A stretch of 64,000 nt of DNA from the NCBI RefSeq assembly GCF_027409185.1, contig NC_084463.1, positions 51,516,907 through 51,580,906 of the forward strand. Reading direction: 5' to 3'. Shown here one piece after another: positions 58,641-64,000 of the stretch; positions within the stretch are counted from its first letter, which is position 1; each line of letters opens with the position of its first letter. The DNA is from Cynocephalus volans (Eukaryota; Chordata; Mammalia; Dermoptera; Cynocephalidae). The position numbers were made by a program, and so were the translations under genes. The notes beneath the pieces are model-generated. The model was not told the DNA's origin. It did not search any database and saw only the letters and a list, made by a program, of their open reading frames with translations.

Positions 58641-58759
58641 ACTGCAGCCTCTCATACGCACCATCCACACACCCCCAACGTTTGCCCTTCTTTCACTCTG
58701 CCCCACATTCTAACACTCCAACCCGCATCAACCCTGATTACTGAAGCTGGGCATTTTTC

Positions 58760-58862
58760 CATGTTTTGTTTTCTTGTTTGGCAGCTGGCCAATACTGGGT
58801 TCTGAACTCTTGACCATTGTGTTATGAGCTCTATGTTCTCCCAAGTGAGCTAACCAGCCAAC
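58760..58862 (-). repeat. tRNA-Ile-derived SINE (CYN-like), monomer
   Basis: On the minus strand 'ctggttagctcacttggga' (A box), 'gctcataacacaatggtc' and 'gagttcagaaccc' (B box) are followed by an A-rich tail. It is more decayed than the dimer at 39.5 kb. Confidence 0.75.
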
Positions 58863-58981
58863 TTTATTTCCCTGTTTTAAAAGGAACTTCAGTGTAGCAG
58901 AAACTTTTATAAACCCATGTACAGATTTCCTTGTCTAGTTTGCTGCAGAAACCAGAGAAGAAAAGGCAACGTTCTTGTCCA

Positions 58982-59066
<85 letters not shown>
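58982..59066. repeat. (CA)n microsatellite
   Basis: About 41 uninterrupted CA units. It is not part of an L1 3' UTR; no G run or polypurine tract follows. Confidence 0.98.
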
Positions 59067-59067
<1 letters not shown>

Positions 59068-59639
59068 CAAGTTACTTGAAATTGATTTAATAGATGGACG
59101 GATAGGTTCATGGAACACGGGAATTTCTGAGTAATTAATTATCAGACCCTGCAAGTGTAAATTGGAAGAAGGCTTAAGAAATGCACCTACCCTGTGACCT
59201 GGCTCCTTTATGTCACTGTAAACACCAGAGCAGTTTTTCTAACTGTGTAATAAAATGCATTGAAACTCACAAATTAGTTTGCTGGATGAGAAGAAACATC
59301 TTCTAATATTTTGAAAGAAAATTACTACATCAATTTGTTGTTTAACACATTTAAAGTAAAATAGATATGATTTTTTCATACTTTAAAATGCACCTTTAAA
59401 AGTAGATTTGGGTTGTATAACACATACACCTGGGCCCCATTTGAGTTTCCCCATTACTGCCACAATGTCCTAGGTTGTCAAACCAAGACTTCATAAAAAA
59501 TCAGAATTAAACCTCAGTGGAACGGAGACTAGTCTATCACGTGGGTAGAGACCAGTCTTGATCCAACAAGGCCTTATCTCCCAGTAACAAGATTTCAGCT
59601 GGGAAAATTTTAACAATTTTCACAGTTGGTTCCCAGTAT
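59067..59639. other. Unassigned flank of the CpG island
   Basis: AT-rich, with no gene or classified repeat. Confidence 0.4.
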
Positions 59640-60330
59640 AGGGCTGCAGCGACTTCGGGGAAATGTAGTCTCGCTGGCCATTAACATCACAGGCACAGGG
59701 GTACTTCTGCCCTTGCGCATCCTCACTCACTGCGCCATGTGGGATATGTAGTTTTGCCCAGCAATGACATTACCCTCCGAGGACTACTACGGGACAGGCA
59801 TTTCCGTGATTCTACTGCGCATGTGCTGCCACGCCCACTCCGCCATGTTTTGTCTGGAACTTCCGTTCGCTTTTGCCCTCCCCTCGCTGCTTCTCAGAGC
59901 CTGGGTTTGGATTGCGCGTCCCTGAAGGTGGGTTCGAGGGTGAAAGAGGAGTCCTGCACGCCTCCCGACCCTGGGGGCACGACGGGTGTCCCTGCACTTG
60001 TTGGGCAGCAGCGCTGTGGCCCTCGGGCGGGCGGGGCCTGACGTGCGGCGCGAGCGCGGACCTGGGCCGGGCCGGGGAAGGGGCGTCCGGGCTGCGCTTT
60101 CCACAACGGCCCCGTCAGAGGACCGCGCTGCGGAAAGGCGGGCGTGCGCTCCTGGTGTGCAGAAGCCGGCTCCACATGTCCCAGAACGGGGGCTCAGGTC
60201 CAAGGTGGCCACAGGAACGTGGGTGGGGGTGTGTGAAGACAGCGAGCCTGGGAGGTGTGCGGGAGGCCACATTCCAGCTCCGCCGTCCAGGAACCTGGTA
60301 CCGACCTATGGGACGTTCACTTTACCCGTC
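59640..60330. promoter_or_regulatory. CpG island, candidate gene promoter
   Basis: The only dense CpG stretch outside L1. ZNF143-type motifs: minus strand 'actacatttcccc' (59657-59670) and 'actacatatcccacatggcgc' as two adjoining blocks (59732-59755). An NRF1-like 'tgcgcatgtgc' is at 59816-59826 and a YY1-like 'cgccatgtt' at 59841-59849. A good splice donor 'gaag/gtgggt' falls at 59927/59928 if transcription goes rightwards. Such promoters are common for housekeeping and zinc-finger genes. Long frames (up to 161 codons) overlap on both strands and come from base composition; I do not call a protein. Confidence 0.65.
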
Positions 60331-60430
60331 TGTAACATGAGCGTGTTGACGTTAGTGTAATGCCCCGAGATTCTCATAGAAATAATTGTGAAGTGTGTGC
60401 AGGCTGTTACTCTGTGCCAGTTTTGTTTGT
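60310..60430 (-). repeat. MIR SINE remnant
   Basis: 'cactttacccgtctgtaaca' and 'attctcatagaaataattgtg' resemble an antisense MIR core. Confidence 0.45.
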
Positions 60431-61164
60431 GGGGTGTCTTGATGTCTCTTCAGGAAGTCAGGTTTCTCTCCCTTCCTGCACTGTGTAGCCTGCCTACCAC
60501 TCCTGGTCTCAGTTTACAGAGGATAATGCAAGACCTAGTTTTCAGGGACAGTAACTTGTGGAGGGAGATTGAGGCTCTGCATGATATTCTGATTTTCTTT
60601 GGGGTAATAGAGCTGTGACAAGAGCTTGAAGGAGGGCGCCCGATGAATAGGAATCCCGCCTGGGAGAACATCATTGTGGCCTGAACCCTCTCAGTACTGC
60701 TTCAGAGCAGAGGCAGAAGAGTCCCAGACAGGTGTAGCTTTGCACAGCCCACGCAGTTATTCAGTGTAGTGCTTACAATGCACAAGAGTTGACAGATAAT
60801 ACTGCATTCGGCAGCGATCTGTGACTTGGTGATATGGGAAGGTTTGGTCCAACTTTGAAAAGGGTGAGTGAGTTTGAGTATAGGCAAGGACCTTGCAAAT
60901 GTTACTTATTGAAGGGGTCTGAAGATGTTCTTTGGGGTACAGGAATAACCTGTCATAGGTGAGAGACTCTGTCTACAGTGCTCTCTGAACACAGTCCCAT
61001 TCCTTCAGTCTTCCCTCATTGTTCCCAGGGTCTGAGCTCTCTCAAACCTAGACTATCACCAATTTTGGCATCTAGAAATATACTTATGGTTTTGTATCTG
61101 CTTTGTTTTTTTCTGGTAGTTCAGGAATGGCTTGTCTGGTATTTCTACCTTGTAAGAAAAGTGA
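60431..61164. other. Unassigned, possibly intronic
   Basis: No exon could be supported. It would be first-intron sequence if the CpG island drives rightward transcription. Confidence 0.35.
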
Positions 61165-61265
61165 AAATAAGTAGATTTTAGGAAATGTGACTTGCCCAGG
61201 GTCACATGATTTATTGATGTTAGATTTCCTGACTTTTTGGCTGTTCTCCATTTTACCACCCTTCA
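61165..61265 (+). repeat. MIR SINE remnant
   Basis: 'gtgacttgcccagggtcaca' and 'tttcctgactttttggctg' match the 3' half of MIR in sense. Confidence 0.6.
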
Positions 61266-61537
61266 GTCAAAAACAAGTGCTTGTTCACTGTTGAAATTAC
61301 TTTTGTAATGCTGAATGAAGTCAACTTAGAGCAAACATTGCTTTAACATACACTGTTTAAAACATCCCTATCCTTTTTTTTATCTCCAGTGCTTTCTGCG
61401 AATCATGTCACCATAAAGTGAATAACATTAAGTATTTCCAACTTAATGTCAGTATTCTGTTCTTGAAAATCAGAAACATTGCATATATGTATATCGGATC
61501 CAATTTTTCATTACTTAAATGGGAAAATTACAATACT

Positions 61538-61621
61538 CGTGTGCTTCAAAAACTTCATGGAGATATTCCTTTTCACTTTTAGTTATCTTTTCCCATGAAC
61601 TTTTCAAAGTACCATTGTATG
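61538..61621. repeat. Short palindromic DNA element (MITE-like)
   Basis: 'gtgcttcaaaaacttcatgg' at the left and the reverse complement of 'ccatgaacttttcaaagtac' at the right pair well. Total length is about 84 bp with a short centre. This is typical of a small non-autonomous DNA transposon. Confidence 0.5.
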
Positions 61622-62039
61622 GCTCACTACTACTTTATAAGAAACAGACCCTTTTTATATTTTTAAAGTAAACAACTTGTATATGATATATTAAGAAAAG
61701 AATAACAGAAAGTCTTACTCCGTAGTTCACTGATGTGTATAAAATTGCTTTTTATGATTCACATGGCCTCCATTAACATCAGGGGCTTCAATAAAGTAGT
61801 CCTTTTAGTTGACAGTCATTGAAATTTTCAAAACTCCTTGTGGTTGTGAAGGTATATTGATTGTATTTAACATGTAATATAAGACTTTTTCACCCACATA
61901 ATTTTGTTCAAAACATATTGAGTTCTGGAGACTTAGATGTATCATTTCGCATTTGTCACATACGGAACAAATGAAAACCCAAATAGCTTAAAAAACCCAG
62001 CCATTTTATTATGTTGAAGTACCAAGAATCTACATTTTG
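61622..62039. other. Unassigned, possibly intronic
   Basis: AT-rich sequence without a recognised feature. Confidence 0.35.
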
Positions 62040-62370
62040 GGTGTGTTGAGCTGGGCAGCTCTCATGCTAGTGTTGGCTGGATTAAAAATTCAGCTTTAGT
62101 TACTTGGTCCCTTGACTGAGGCTGGTTGGTTCAAGATGGCTTCACTCACATGTCCTGTGGTTTCTGCTGACTCTTGGCTGGGTTCCCTGTCTCCAAAAGT
62201 GTAGCCTCAGGCTTTTTCACACCATGATTGTGTTTAAGAAAGCAAGCATCAGTGGCCATTACTCATCAAACATGTTTGCATAACATTTTCTAATGTGCCT
62301 TTGGCCAAAGCAAGTCACATAGCAAAGCCCAGTCCATTGTCAGAGCATACTATCTGAGGGTTTTGGTGCA
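62040..62370 (-). repeat. MLT1-like LTR remnant
   Basis: 'gagctgggcagctctcatgct', 'ctgaggctggttggttcaag' and 'ggccaaagcaagtcacatag' follow the layout of an antisense MLT1-type LTR. Confidence 0.5.
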
Positions 62371-62539
62371 GGGAGATCCATCGCTGGCACAGGGATGGTG
62401 TACCAAGAGAAATATACGTTATGTATGTTACTTTACCTATATAATGATGGGCAAAAGATTTTGGATTACAAGATGCATACTATTTAGATATTTAGTTATA
62501 TATAAATAAGATGTGTTGTAGTGGAAACACTTCTCTGGA

Positions 62540-62937
62540 TGTATTAGTCCGTTTGTGTTGCTATAACAGAAATTCAGGAGACTGGGTAATTTATAAGGAA
62601 AAGAGGTTTATTTGGCTCATGATTCAGGGACAGCTGCATCTGGCATGGGCTTCAGGCTACTTCTACTCATGGCAGAAAGTGGCAGGCAGCCAGTGGGTAC
62701 AAACATATCATGTGGCAAGAAGCAAGAGAGAGAGAAGGTGCCTGGATCCTTTAAACAATCAGCTCTGGAGGGAACTAATAGAGTGAGAACTCACTCATTA
62801 ATCCTCCCTCCCACAGGGAGAGCATGAATCCATTCATGAGGGACCTGCCCCCATGACTCAATCAGTTTCCAGCACTGCCACATTGGAGATCAAATTTCCA
62901 CATGAGCTTTGGAGGGGACAACACTTCCAAACTGTCA
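62540..62937 (-). repeat. MaLR LTR (THE1/MST-like) of a partial provirus
   Basis: The plus strand begins 'tgtattagtccgtttgtg', then 'actgggtaatttataaggaa', 'ttatttggctcatgattcag', 'gagaactcactcatta' and 'aacacttccaaactgtca'. It is followed at once by MaLR internal sequence in the same orientation. Confidence 0.75.
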
Positions 62938-64000
62938 TTCTGCCCCTGGCCCCCAAAATTCATGTCACTCTCATATACAAAATACAATTACTCCATCCCA
63001 AGAGTCCCAAAATTCTTAGCTTGTTCCAGCACCAACTTAAAAGTCCAAAGTCTCATCTGATACCAAAAGCAAAAGTCCTTCCAGTTGTGAACCTGAAAAA
63101 CAAAGCCAAATTTATCTACCACCAAGATACAATGGTGGAACAGACATTGGGTATACATTCCCATTCCAAAAGGGAGGAATAGGCCAGAAGAAAGGAAAAA
63201 CAGGTCCCAAACAAGTCTGAAACCCAGCAGGACAGACACTAATCTTAAAGCTCCCAAATAATCTTTTTTGATTCCAAGTTTTGCATCCTGGGCACAGTGG
63301 GGCATTTGGGCCCCCAAAGGATCAGGCAGCCTCACTCCCATAGCCAGGGACAGCCAAGTGGGCTGTGCTGGTGCCTGCAACTTTTCCAGACCAGTGTTCC
63401 ACTCTGGTAGCTCTATAAGTTTGGGGTCTCCATGGTGGTCCTGCTGCCTTGGCTCTACTAGACATTTCCCCAGTGGGAGCTCCCTGTGGGTGCTCCAGCC
63501 CCACTTTCCTGCTCAGCACTGCTCTAGTAGATGTCCTCTGCAGTGCCTCTGCCCTTGCGGGAACACTCTGTCTGGGTCCCTAGGCTTTTCCATACATCAT
63601 CTGGAATCTGGATGGAGGCTGCCACCCTTCCACTGCTCTCATGTCCTGCCAGCCTGCAGACAACATAATGTGGATGCCCCCAAGTTTTCAGGCGACTACT
63701 CTCCAGGGATGCTGCGTGAACCACACTCGGGGCTGCTCCAGCCAGAGCAGCTGGGATGCAGGGAGCAGGATCCCAAGGGCAGCTGCACCCCAGGTCTCTC
63801 TTCCAGGATAACTCAGTCCTTCTAGGCCTCAGGGTCTGTGTTAGGTGGGTCACCCTTCCAGACTTCTCAAATGCCTGCAGGGCTTTCCTCTTCTTGTCTC
63901 CACTGTTAGCATCTGGCCTCCTCATCGCTATGATAATGTCTTTAGCAACCAGTTTATCTGCTTCACCCTTGCATTTTTCTCCAGCTCTCCACTTCTCTGC
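62938..64000 (-). mobile_element. MaLR internal region, continues past the window
   Basis: It matches, in antisense, the internal part of THE1/MST elements: 'cctggcccccaaaattcatg', 'aaagtccaaagtctcatctga', 'agatacaatggtggaacag', 'aatcttaaagctccc' and 'tttccatacatcatctg'. Frames such as 63268-63825 are on the opposite strand and do not represent a protein. The distal LTR is outside. Confidence 0.7.

Noticed and set aside
59787..60272. 161-codon frame and its opposite-strand partners in the CpG island
   Set aside because: Arg/Pro/Ala-rich frames on both strands are expected from GC-rich sequence; no conserved domain is visible.
1..64000. CRISPR arrays, operons, phage or bacterial systems
   Set aside because: The sequence is vertebrate nuclear DNA. 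The regular repeats seen are L1 5' UTR arrays, LTR repeats and microsatellites.

Overview
This is mammalian nuclear DNA made almost entirely of interspersed repeats. I found no intact protein-coding gene, no CRISPR array, no operon and no free-standing tRNA or rRNA gene. Three SINEs whose heads resemble tRNA-Ile, one of them dimeric, match what is described for the CYN SINEs of colugos. No Alu, B1 or carnivore SINE was seen. A colugo (Dermoptera, for example Galeopterus) is therefore the best guess; the organism call is inference.

Layout. 1-3.6 kb: GC-rich unique DNA with worn L2 and MIR pieces and one SINE. 3.66-11.66 kb: a 5'-truncated L1 stacked on the tail of a near full-length but dead L1 (minus strand; 5' UTR, ORF1, ORF2, 3' UTR). 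11.7-17.7 kb: AT-rich DNA with old L1 3' ends and a MaLR-like LTR. 17.7-24.7 kb: two old L1s facing each other, whose homologous 5' UTRs carry different tandem arrays (about 106 bp and about 80 bp units). 24.8-29.8 kb: a MaLR LTR, unassigned DNA, and the first copy of a sequence X fused to an L1 fragment. 29.8-35.3 kb: a complete but decayed old L1 (plus strand). 35.3-39.9 kb: AT-rich DNA, two LTRs and a dimeric SINE. 39.88-45.16 kb: a class I endogenous retrovirus with both LTRs, a 5-bp target duplication, a tRNA-Pro-like primer site, broken gag and env, and almost all of pol missing; an antisense solo LTR with two CRE octamers lies inside it. 45.2-53.8 kb: unassigned DNA, the second X-L1 copy split by a young L1 tail, and an MLT1-like LTR. 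53.8-58.6 kb: an L1 with a twin-priming type inversion, an ancient L1 interrupted by a solo LTR, and the third X-L1 copy. 59.6-60.3 kb: a CpG island with ZNF143-, NRF1- and YY1-like sites, the only good candidate for a host gene promoter. 62.54-64 kb: a MaLR LTR plus internal region running off the window.

The most interesting signals are structural: three copies of X fused to L1 at the same point, changing tandem arrays in L1 5' UTRs, ORF1 lesions shared by two L1 copies, LTRs with repeated regulatory motifs, and the CpG-island promoter. All family names come from recalled consensus sequences and no database search was run. Edges given to round numbers are approximate.
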